Made by a program: the position numbers and the translations under genes
In this document: piece by piece, positions 1 to 4,456 of the stretch
Layout of the letters: each line of letters begins with the position of its first letter
Position numbering within the stretch: position 1 is the first letter of the stretch
DNA from: JAWXUK01 sp044432725
GTDB taxonomy: Bacteria > Bacillota > Clostridia > Oscillospirales > Oscillospiraceae
NCBI GenBank assembly: GCA_044432725.1
Contig: JAWXUL010000082.1
Coordinates: 1 to 5,276 of the forward strand
Direction: 5' to 3'
Length of the DNA stretch: 5,276 nucleotides
The notes under the pieces: model-generated
The model's database searches: none
Told to the model about the DNA's origin: nothing
What the model saw: the letters and a program-made list of their open reading frames with translations, nothing else

Positions 1-124
1 GGCAAGAATCCCTTATGATGTGCTGGATACAGTATCCATCAGAATTGTCAACGAAGTAAGTGGGATTAATCGTATTTGCTACGATGTAACGAGTAAACCA
101 CCAAGTACGATTGAGTGGGAATGA
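1..124 (+). CDS. guaA: GMP synthase (glutamine-hydrolysing), C-terminal end, partial
   Basis: Reading from base 2 gives 40 residues followed by TGA at 122-124. They start ARIPYDVLD and end TSKPPSTIEWE, the strongly conserved C-terminus of GMP synthase, where the motif [IV]xSKPPxTIEWE is close to invariant. The enzyme makes GMP from XMP, ATP and glutamine in cytosolic purine synthesis; the visible part belongs to the C-terminal dimerisation domain. The 5' part of the gene lies outside the window. The reading frame is intact to its normal end, so the insertion of the downstream element did not break the gene: the element carries or restores the final bases. Identification is secure. The host genus cannot be read from 40 conserved residues. 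Confidence 0.96.
   Translation, partial: ARIPYDVLDTVSIRIVNEVSGINRICYDVTSKPPSTIEWE
113..124 (+). other. Putative left attachment site (att core) of a guaA-integrated element
   Basis: The last codons and stop of guaA (GAGTGGGAATGA) are the place where many Firmicutes islands with tyrosine integrases insert. Directly after them the sequence changes to phage-like repressor, excisionase and integrase genes, as expected at an element boundary. The exact core length cannot be set because the partner copy is not in this window; no second GAGTGGGAAT was found up to 5276. The left/right naming assumes that guaA is the host side. Confidence 0.75.
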
Positions 125-280
125 TTGCCACTTTCTGGACTTGTAATATACAGGTGGAACAAACCTGTATTTTAGCTAGAAATCAACCAAAATAGTAACT
201 TTTACAACATCTTTTTAGATGTCTTAAAATCCTGATACTGTTTTGATACTAAAAATCATTATCCCAATAAAATAACAGGG
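125..280. other. Left-end non-coding region of the element with short palindromes and direct repeats
   Basis: No gene is seen here. It holds a perfect 8-bp inverted repeat ATACAGGT/ACCTGTAT (148-155 and 163-170, 7-base loop) followed by a short T run, which may be a weak guaA terminator. It also holds a 6-bp palindrome ACATCT-TTTT-AGATGT (207-222) and two direct copies of GATACT 11 bases apart (234-239 and 245-250). Tyrosine integrases with an N-terminal arm-binding domain use short repeats near the ends of the element, so these are candidate integrase or excisionase sites. That role is inferred from position only. Confidence 0.4.
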
Positions 281-281
281 T

Positions 282-329
282 AATCCCCTCTTATTTGAAC
301 AACAAAGTTCAAGTAAGGGGGGATTTTTT
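282..329 (+). terminator. Strong rho-independent terminator, rightward
   Basis: Arms 282-300 and 307-325 can pair over 19 positions, two of them G-U wobbles (294:313 and 289:318), around the 6-base loop AACAAA. The 3' arm runs into six T residues (324-329). The T run follows the hairpin on the + strand, so the terminator acts on rightward transcripts such as readthrough from guaA, which would otherwise run antisense through the repressor gene. On the minus strand only an imperfect T-rich tract follows, so it may also stop the leftward repressor transcript, but weakly. Confidence 0.85.
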
Positions 330-359
330 CGTGCTCAAATTTACTTAGGATTGTAGCCA

Positions 360-905
360 TCAGTCACCCTCTTCCTCGGCGAGAGGTACTCGGCTCTCTG
401 TTAGTTTGGTTTGCTCCACCTCTAGCAAAGCTGAATCCATAGTATTTAATCTGTCTAGTTCCTCTGGCTCAAAAGGAGGGTCTATGAGGTGATTCACATA
501 ATAGTTTCTATCCTTCACTAAATTCCTCTCGCTTAACAACTTCGCTAACGCACCTTTCACATTCTTATTTTCAAAGGTGATGGAAATACTATCTGGGTCA
601 GCCGTCTTGTCATCGCTGTACTGACATTGAAACTCCAGCCCCGCCTTTTCCTCCAATAAAAATATCAGTGTCATGAAATCCCCTACCGTGTCAATACTCA
701 TTCGGTCGAGCCGTACATCGTATAAATAATTGTCAGCCACCTCTAGAGCAAGTGCCAACTTCCGTAGCTGTTCTTGTTTAGGGATTCTGTCACCTGCTTC
801 GTATTTTCTGATGGAAATCTCGCTTAAACCTGCTTTTTCTGCTAATCCTTTTTGAGTAAGCTTTCGTAATTTTCGATATTGTTTGATTTTTTCACCTACA
901 GTCAT
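360..905 (-). CDS. HTH (XRE/Cro-CI family) transcriptional repressor of the element
   Basis: The protein has 181 residues. Residues about 5-58 form a classic HTH_3 domain: IKQYRKLRKLTQ, then AEKAGLSEISIRKYEAGDRIP as turn and recognition helix, then a LALALEV tail. The rest (about 65-181) is acidic and shows no S24/LexA-type protease motif, so direct RecA-type self-cleavage is unlikely. The open frame extends further upstream to 1073, but ATG at 903-905 is chosen because an AGGTGG Shine-Dalgarno (915-920 on the minus strand) sits 9 bases before it and the HTH domain begins right after it; the extra N-terminal residues look like translated promoter DNA. It diverges from the xis-int operon and its own -10 box overlaps an operator, so it probably represses both promoters. 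The inducing signal and the role of the C-terminal part are unknown. Confidence 0.88.
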   Translation of the reverse strand: MTVGEKIKQYRKLRKLTQKGLAEKAGLSEISIRKYEAGDRIPKQEQLRKLALALEVADNYLYDVRLDRMSIDTVGDFMTLIFLLEEKAGLEFQCQYSDDKTADPDSISITFENKNVKGALAKLLSERNLVKDRNYYVNHLIDPPFEPEELDRLNTMDSALLEVEQTKLTESRVPLAEEEGD

Positions 906-924
906 GTTCACACACCACCTCTCC

Positions 925-938
925 GATACCAGTGTATC
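925..938. promoter_or_regulatory. Operator O1
   Basis: GATAC-CAGT-GTATC is a dyad with perfect 5-bp arms and a 4-base centre. The same architecture occurs at 974-987 and 1012-1025. It overlaps the -10 of the repressor promoter, as expected for autoregulation. Confidence 0.78.
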
Positions 939-959
939 ACAAAAATTAAAAAATGTAAA
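931..959 (-). promoter_or_regulatory. Promoter of the repressor gene
   Basis: On the minus strand TTTACA (954-959) and TACACT (931-936) are separated by 17 bases of mostly A/T, a fair sigma-A promoter. The predicted start lies about 20 bases before the ATG at 905, leaving just room for the Shine-Dalgarno. Operator O1 covers the -10 box. Confidence 0.7.
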
Positions 960-967
960 GAAAAAGC

Positions 968-996
968 TTGACAGATACTGTGGTATCTGATATAGT
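968..996 (+). promoter_or_regulatory. Rightward promoter of the xis-int-RHH-repA operon
   Basis: A consensus -35 TTGACA (968-973), a 17-base spacer and a -10 TATAGT (991-996) make a near-ideal sigma-A promoter, with a predicted start near 1003. Its -35 is only 8 bases from the -35 of the divergent repressor promoter. Operator O2 fills the spacer and O3 lies just after the start, so it is expected to be strong but tightly repressed. Confidence 0.88.
972..989. promoter_or_regulatory. Operator O2, inside the rightward promoter
   Basis: CAGATAC-TGTG-GTATCTG has perfect 7-bp arms around a 4-base centre and is the most symmetric of the three operators. It lies between the -35 and -10 boxes, so a bound dimer would block RNA polymerase. 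Confidence 0.83.
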
Positions 997-1010
997 AGAA
1001 TTTGTAAACC

Positions 1011-1026
1011 AGATACAGGAGTATCT
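1011..1026. promoter_or_regulatory. Operator O3, downstream of the rightward start
   Basis: AGATAC-AGGA-GTATCT has 6-bp arms and the same 4-base centre as O1 and O2. It lies in the early leader of the xis-int transcript. Operator centres are 49 (O1-O2) and 38 (O2-O3) bases apart, so cooperative binding by oligomers is possible. Confidence 0.78.
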
Positions 1027-1050
1027 AAAATAATAATAGGAGGACAAAAT

Positions 1051-1239
1051 ATGTCTAACACAAAATTTATCACATCTGCCGAGATGGCAACGGAACTGGG
1101 GATTTCTAAATCCTATGCCTACAAATTGGTGCGACAACTGAACGAAGAATTGGAGAGCCGTGGGTTCTTCACCCTGTCTGGCAAGGTCAGTCGCACTTTC
1201 TTTGAAGAAAAATTCTATGGGGTGGGAGGTGAAGTCTAA
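1051..1239 (+). CDS. Small winged-HTH protein, probable excisionase
   Basis: A 62-residue protein with a perfect AGGAGG (1038-1043) 7 bases before ATG. Residues about 7-32 (ITSAEMATELGISKSYAYKL) form a helix-turn-helix of the excisionase/MerR-like type, followed by a short wing (GFFTLSGKVSRTFF). Size, fold and place directly before the integrase match recombination directionality factors of Firmicutes elements, which bend the att DNA to favour excision. It is the first gene of the repressed operon and its stop shares one base with the integrase start (TAATG), so the two are translationally coupled. It could instead, or also, be a transcription regulator; excisionase is inferred from context, as such small proteins are poorly conserved. 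Confidence 0.75.
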   Translation: MSNTKFITSAEMATELGISKSYAYKLVRQLNEELESRGFFTLSGKVSRTFFEEKFYGVGGEV

Positions 1240-2306
1240 TGCCAGCCTACAAAGATGAAAAGAAAGACAACTGGTACGTTGCTTTTTACTTCACAGATTG
1301 GCAAGGAAAGAAGGTCAAGAAGCTAAAACGAGGATTTGTCACAAAAAAAGAAGCCCTCACATGGGAGCGAGAGTTTCTACAACAACAATCAGCCGATTTG
1401 AATATGAAGTTTGAGAAATTTGTGGAAATCTATAGCAATGATATGAAAGCACGGCTGAAAGAAAGCACTTGGCTCACCAAAGAGCATATCATCGAAACCA
1501 AGATTCTTCCTCATTTCAAAGACAAGCCTATCAATGAGATTCAGCCGAAAGATGTGATACAGTGGCAAAATTTGATGATGAAAAGTGAAAAATCTGATGG
1601 TGAAGCCTACTCCCCTGTTTACTTACGCACACTTGGTTCGCAATTATCAGCCATTTTCAATCACGCAGTCCGTTTTTATGACTTGAAATCCAATCCAGTG
1701 CAAAAAGCTGGGCAGATGGGCAAGAAAAAAGGTCAGGAAGTAGAGTTTTGGACGAAAGAGGAATATTTACTCTTCGCTGATGTCATGAGGGATAAGCCCT
1801 TGTCCTATTATGCCTATCAAATGCTCTACTGGACTGGGCTTCGTATGGGGGAATTGCTTGCCTTGACCTCGAAAGACTTTGATTTTAAGCAGAAAACAGT
1901 CACAGTGAGCAAATCCTATCAAAGAATCAAGGGAAAGGACTTGATTACCTCCCCAAAAACAGAGAAATCTAATCGTACAATCTCTATGCCTGATTTCCTT
2001 TGTGAAGAAATGGAAGAATTTATTACATCGCACTATGATTTACAAGACACTGACCGAATTTTTCCTATCACGAAAAGCTATTTGCACTCAGAAATGAAGC
2101 GAGGTTGCAAGGTTTCTGGGGTAAAACAGATTAAAGTCCATGCGACCAGACATTCTCACGTCAGTTTATTGATAGAAATGGGCTTTTCTGTGGTGGCTAT
2201 TGCTAAAAGAGTAGGGCACGAGAGCGAAAACATCACCTATCAATATGCACATCTGTTTCCAAACACAGAGAGAGCCATCGCAGACCAACTAACTATGGAG
2301 GACTAA
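1239..2306 (+). CDS. int: Tyrosine-family site-specific integrase
   Basis: A 355-residue phage-type integrase that would catalyse integration at and excision from the guaA 3' end. Residues about 1-52 are an AP2-like arm-binding domain (YKDEKKDNWYVAFYFTDWQG), about 57-150 a SAM-like core-binding domain, and about 170-350 the catalytic domain. All catalytic residues are present: R202 in TGLRMGE, K240 in TSPKTEK, H301 and R304 in HATRH, H327 in VGHES, and the nucleophile Y336 in YQYAHL. The length is normal for the family, so the enzyme is probably active. ATG overlaps the stop of the preceding gene by one base, with a GGGAGGTG Shine-Dalgarno inside that gene. Unlike many integrases it is not next to the attachment site: the repressor and small HTH genes lie between, and it points away from guaA. 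Thus it depends on the repressed promoter at 968-996. Confidence 0.97.
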   Translation: MPAYKDEKKDNWYVAFYFTDWQGKKVKKLKRGFVTKKEALTWEREFLQQQSADLNMKFEKFVEIYSNDMKARLKESTWLTKEHIIETKILPHFKDKPINEIQPKDVIQWQNLMMKSEKSDGEAYSPVYLRTLGSQLSAIFNHAVRFYDLKSNPVQKAGQMGKKKGQEVEFWTKEEYLLFADVMRDKPLSYYAYQMLYWTGLRMGELLALTSKDFDFKQKTVTVSKSYQRIKGKDLITSPKTEKSNRTISMPDFLCEEMEEFITSHYDLQDTDRIFPITKSYLHSEMKRGCKVSGVKQIKVHATRHSHVSLLIEMGFSVVAIAKRVGHESENITYQYAHLFPNTERAIADQLTMED

Positions 2307-2308
2307 CC

Positions 2309-2632
2309 ATGAAAAAGAGAAAAGATGAACAAGACCGTTGGAGAAACAAGGTGATAGCCTTCCGTATGTCACCAGAAGAAGCCGAAATGTTAGATAAGGT
2401 AGCAAAACTAAGTGGATTTTCAAAACAGGACTACATTATTTCAAAATTACTTGACCATTCTGTGGTAGTTCAGGGAAATCCAAGAGTGTATAAGGCACTG
2501 CGTGACACCATGGGAGATATTCTTTCTGAATTATCCAACTTGAACGGCACTTCCCCATCGGCAGACTTACTTGCTACCATTGAACACATTACTACTGTTA
2601 TGGACGGATTGAAGGGAGGTGGGAATGAATAA
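2309..2632 (+). CDS. Ribbon-helix-helix DNA-binding protein, MobC-like relaxosome accessory candidate
   Basis: A 107-residue basic-start protein. Residues about 13-50 match a ribbon-helix-helix fold: strand NKVIAFRMS, helix EEAEMLDKVAKLSG, turn FSKQ, helix DYIISKLLDH. The pattern RNKVIAFRMSPEEAEML...SGFSKQDYI is typical of small proteins encoded by mobile elements and sometimes annotated as MobC-like mobilization proteins, which load the relaxase at oriT; others of this fold are copy-number or partition regulators. The C-terminal half has no recognised motif and would serve for oligomerisation. It starts 2 bases after int with its Shine-Dalgarno (GGAGG, 2297-2301) inside int, and its stop overlaps repA. 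Lying next to a replication-type ATPase rather than the relaxase, it may act at the origin instead of oriT. Fold call is good; role is uncertain. Confidence 0.72.
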   Translation: MKKRKDEQDRWRNKVIAFRMSPEEAEMLDKVAKLSGFSKQDYIISKLLDHSVVVQGNPRVYKALRDTMGDILSELSNLNGTSPSADLLATIEHITTVMDGLKGGGNE

Positions 2633-3887
2633 AAAAGTCCCTATCCAGCAAGATAAGGACTTTCGAGCAACCAAACTGGCGAACCAGTGGTACACTACAC
2701 TTAACAATGAAAGTATACCACAGTTCGCTAGAATTTACAATGATTTTAGGAGAACTTTTATGGAAAATTTTATCGAAAACAATAACCAACAGGGATATGA
2801 GCAATTCCCTAACCAACCCTATTTTGAAGAAGCACCTTTCCCAGAGCCACCACTCCCAGAACCACCACCCTATTTTGGGGAGGACAAACCAAGCAAACAG
2901 CCTTTGCCAGTGAAAAAACTGACCACTATGACAGGGGCAACCCTTATGACCACGGAATTTGAACCGCTTTCCTTTGCTGTAGACCAGATTCTTCCTCAAG
3001 GTGTGTTCATTCTAGCTGGTAGTGGGAAAATTGGGAAGTCTTGGCTGTCTTTGGATATGTGCATTGCTATTTCCACAGGTGGACGGCTCTGGGATTACCA
3101 AGCAAATCAAGGTGAGGTGCTGTATCTTGCCTTGGAGGACACCTATGCACGACTTCAACTTCGCATGGCTCACATTGGAGTGGAACACCCCGACTTAACA
3201 CGGCTACATTTCTCCGTTCAGTCCTCGGGTATCGGTGATGGACTGGTGGAGCAGGTGAATGACTTTCTCAAAGCCTTTCCTGACACCAAACTGGTGATTA
3301 TTGACACTCTGGAACGGATTCGCAATACAGAAACGGATAAAAGTATGTATTCTTGTGATTATCGTGATATGACGAAGCTACGAGAAATCACTGATTCCAG
3401 AAAAGTGACCTTGCTTTTGGTACATCATACTCGTAAAATGCACGATTCCGACCCACTGAATACACTTTCTGGTAGCACTGGTCTTGTGGGTTCTGTGGAT
3501 GGAGTGTGGGTTTTGGGCAAAGATGAACGCACAGGCACAACTGCAAAGCTGACCATTGCTAATCGTGACACCGAGGGCTTCTGCTTCAAATTGGATTTCG
3601 AGAAAGAGCATTGTCGGTGGAAATTCTTAGGACACGTTGAGCCATCAGAGAATCCCGATGAATTACTGTGTGGGCAAATTGATTCCTTTTTACAAGCACC
3701 TTTTTCTGGCACAGCAACGGAACTTTGTGATAGCTTAAAGGCTTGGGATAGCTCGGTGGAGTGTTTCCCTTCCAGTCTGACGAAGAAGCTGAATAGCCTG
3801 TCTGGTGTGCTGAAAAGCAAGTTTGGGATTGCAGTCACCACGGAGAGAAACAAGAAAAATCGAATTATTTCATTGGCACGCATTTAA
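2625..3887 (+). CDS. RepA-like RecA-fold AAA ATPase, probable replication helicase
   Basis: A 420-residue protein. The N-terminal ~60 residues are unrecognised, followed by a proline/glutamate-rich linker (about 62-84, with PFPEPPLPEPPP). The ATPase core of the RepA/AAA_25 type spans about 113-330: Walker A GSGKIGKS (132-139), a YLALED strand with acidic residues E171 and D172, Walker B LVIIDTLE (D227), and the family signature LLLVHHTRK...LSGSTGLVGSVDGVWVL (264-297). Residues about 345-420 resemble a winged-helix domain common at the end of phage and plasmid ATPases of this group. RepA-type proteins form hexameric rings that unwind DNA at plasmid origins, and the repeat-rich region right after the gene would be a logical target. 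ATG 2625 is preferred over GTG 2619 because GGGAGG (2614-2619) is 5 bases before it and would overlap the GTG. The start overlaps the upstream stop by 8 bases. No primase or initiator is visible nearby. A role in partition or transfer cannot be excluded. Confidence 0.85.
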   Translation: MNKKVPIQQDKDFRATKLANQWYTTLNNESIPQFARIYNDFRRTFMENFIENNNQQGYEQFPNQPYFEEAPFPEPPLPEPPPYFGEDKPSKQPLPVKKLTTMTGATLMTTEFEPLSFAVDQILPQGVFILAGSGKIGKSWLSLDMCIAISTGGRLWDYQANQGEVLYLALEDTYARLQLRMAHIGVEHPDLTRLHFSVQSSGIGDGLVEQVNDFLKAFPDTKLVIIDTLERIRNTETDKSMYSCDYRDMTKLREITDSRKVTLLLVHHTRKMHDSDPLNTLSGSTGLVGSVDGVWVLGKDERTGTTAKLTIANRDTEGFCFKLDFEKEHCRWKFLGHVEPSENPDELLCGQIDSFLQAPFSGTATELCDSLKAWDSSVECFPSSLTKKLNSLSGVLKSKFGIAVTTERNKKNRIISLARI

Positions 3888-3889
3888 TC

Positions 3890-4012
3890 GGGTGACAGGG
3901 TGACGGGTATTTTTGCTACCCCTCTTGTCACCATGAGGTGTCACCCAGTGTTGGGATTGGTGACAGGTTAGAAAAATAAGGGTGTACAGAAATAACCTGT
4001 CACCCTGTCACC
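3890..4012. repeat. Iteron-like cluster of GGTGACAGG repeats
   Basis: The 8-mer GGTGACAG recurs on both strands. A tandem pair GGTGACAG-GGTGACGG lies at 3891-3906 and the opposite-strand pair CTGTCACC-CTGTCACC at 3997-4012; as units of 17 bases (3891-3907 and 3996-4012) they are inverted copies with one mismatch. Single copies occur at 3926-3932 (minus), 3938-3946 (near copy in the dyad GGTGTCACC) and 3959-3967 (plus). GGTGACAGGTTA (3959-3970) and TAACCTGTCACC (3993-4004) form a perfect 12-bp inverted repeat around a 22-base A-rich spacer. Initiator-binding sites on both sides of an AT-rich stretch are a known origin layout in plasmids and phage satellites. The initiator is not identified; the RHH protein or RepA are candidates. 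Confidence 0.72.
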
Positions 4013-4024
4013 TCTCCCCTAGAA

Positions 4025-4129
4025 TTTGGAATGACATCAATGTGGTATCAGGTGTGAAGCCGTGGTATCAAAGTTTGGTGGCATTGTGATACCAACTAAG
4101 GCAGAGGTGAGAGTTTTTTTCATTCCAAA
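4025..4129. repeat. Nested inverted repeats with GTGGTATCA copies
   Basis: TTTGGAATGA (4025-4034) and TCATTCCAAA (4120-4129) form a perfect 10-bp inverted repeat. Inside are two direct copies of GTGGTATCA exactly 20 bases apart (4042-4050 and 4062-4070) and an inverted copy TGATACCA (4087-4094), which makes an 8-bp inverted repeat with the second. A 20-base spacing is close to two helical turns, which suits protein binding on one face. The half-site GGTATC also occurs in the operators of the repressor. Confidence 0.6.
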
Positions 4130-4134
4130 AAATC

Positions 4135-4282
4135 CCCTCGTCCTCCGTCCTCGTCCCCAAAGACATCCTTGCAAACTGTGAACCGCAGTGAAATAAGTTT
4201 GTAAGGTGGCTTTGGTCGCTCCCTCGTCCTGCCTGTTTCCGTGGAAACCGCAATGCACCTTATGATACCGCAGTGTCATAAG
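4135..4282. repeat. CCTCGTCC and ACCGCARTG repeats with stem-loops
   Basis: CCTCGTCC occurs at 4136-4143, 4149-4156 and 4222-4229, the first and third within an identical 10-mer CCCTCGTCCT. ACCGCARTG occurs at 4182-4190, 4247-4255 and 4267-4275. Possible hairpins are an 11-position stem (4167-4177 with 4196-4206, one G-U pair, 18-base loop), GTTTCC/GGAAAC (4235-4240 and 4243-4248), and CTTATGA/TCATAAG (4259-4265 and 4276-4282). No terminator-type T run follows them. They suit a single-strand or protein-recognition role in an origin or transfer region. Confidence 0.5.
4264..4277. promoter_or_regulatory. Operator-like dyad in the repeat region
   Basis: GATAC-CGCA-GTGTC has the same 5-4-5 layout as operators O1-O3 with one mismatch in the right arm (GTGTC for GTATC), and the symmetry extends by one pair (T/A). 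It may be a weaker binding site for the element repressor near the origin. No clear promoter is next to it, so this is a pattern match only. Confidence 0.35.
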
Positions 4283-4291
4283 TGCTATTGC

Positions 4292-4312
4292 GTTACTTTT
4301 GGAAAAAGTAAC
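4292..4312. other. Perfect 9-bp hairpin, candidate oriT element
   Basis: GTTACTTTT and AAAAGTAAC pair perfectly around the 3-base loop GGA. There is no T run after it on either strand, so it is not a rho-independent terminator. A short perfect hairpin in non-coding DNA upstream of a relaxase gene suits a transfer origin or a single-strand initiation site. No experimentally defined nick site is recognised, and the relaxase gene begins about 690 bases further on. Confidence 0.35.
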
Positions 4313-4437
4313 AAAAGAAGCTAGCCCATATTTTCGTAATTGTAGACTTGTAAACCAACATCCGCACTATCAGTAAAAATAGGAAGATTGTAGCAACACA
4401 GAACCCCTCCCCTACTAGAAAAGTCGGAGGTGGCTAG

Positions 4438-4455
4438 ATGAAAGGAAGTATTTAG
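4438..4455 (+). CDS. Five-codon minicistron (MKGSI) ahead of the BRO-N gene
   Basis: ATG AAA GGA AGT ATT TAG lies 7 bases after a strong GGAGG (4426-4430). Its stop ends one base before the BRO-N ATG at 4457, in a different frame, and it contains the AAGGAAG Shine-Dalgarno of that gene. Ribosomes finishing here could restart directly at 4457, so it may tune BRO-N translation. The alternative is that GGAGG and this ATG are fortuitous; the peptide itself is probably of no importance. Confidence 0.4.
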   Translation: MKGSI

Positions 4456-4456
4456 A

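Larger units (their letters stand above)
3888..4456. other. 569-base repeat-rich non-coding region, candidate replication origin and/or oriT
   Basis: No open frame here has a credible start site or protein-like sequence. Instead the region is dense in repeats, listed separately: a GGTGACAGG cluster (3890-4012), nested inverted repeats around GTGGTATCA copies (4025-4129), CCTCGTCC and ACCGCARTG repeats with hairpins (4135-4282), and a perfect hairpin (4292-4312). From 4313 to about 4400 nothing clear is seen apart from a possible poor promoter. It lies between a RepA-like ATPase gene and the BRO-N/mobilization genes, a usual place for an origin. Confidence 0.65.

Noticed and set aside
24..38. 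Perfect palindrome TGGATAC-A-GTATCCA inside guaA, containing operator-like half-sites
   Set aside because: The centre is one base, not four as in the operators, and the bases encode conserved GuaA residues; most likely chance.
906..1073. N-terminal extension of the repressor frame (56 extra residues)
   Set aside because: It covers the divergent promoters and operators, is hydrophobic and unlike HTH proteins, and the ATG at 903-905 has a proper Shine-Dalgarno and directly precedes the HTH domain.
2619..2621. GTG as start of the RepA-like gene
   Set aside because: It overlaps the GGGAGG Shine-Dalgarno; ATG at 2625 has correct spacing.
2598..2999. Minus-strand 133-codon open frame under the RepA-like gene
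   Set aside because: It is antisense to a well-supported coding region and its Trp/Phe-rich translation mirrors the Pro-rich codons on the other strand.
3425..3883. Minus-strand 152-codon open frame under the RepA-like gene
   Set aside because: It lies antisense to the conserved ATPase core and winged-helix part, with no start signals or recognisable motif.
3890..4012. CRISPR array
   Set aside because: The repeats are only 8-12 bases, on both strands, with irregular or no spacers; an iteron-type cluster fits better.
4037..4279. Minus-strand 80-codon open frame in the repeat region
   Set aside because: There is no Shine-Dalgarno before its ATG, the translation has no domain-like pattern, and it runs through the direct and inverted repeats, which explain the sequence better.
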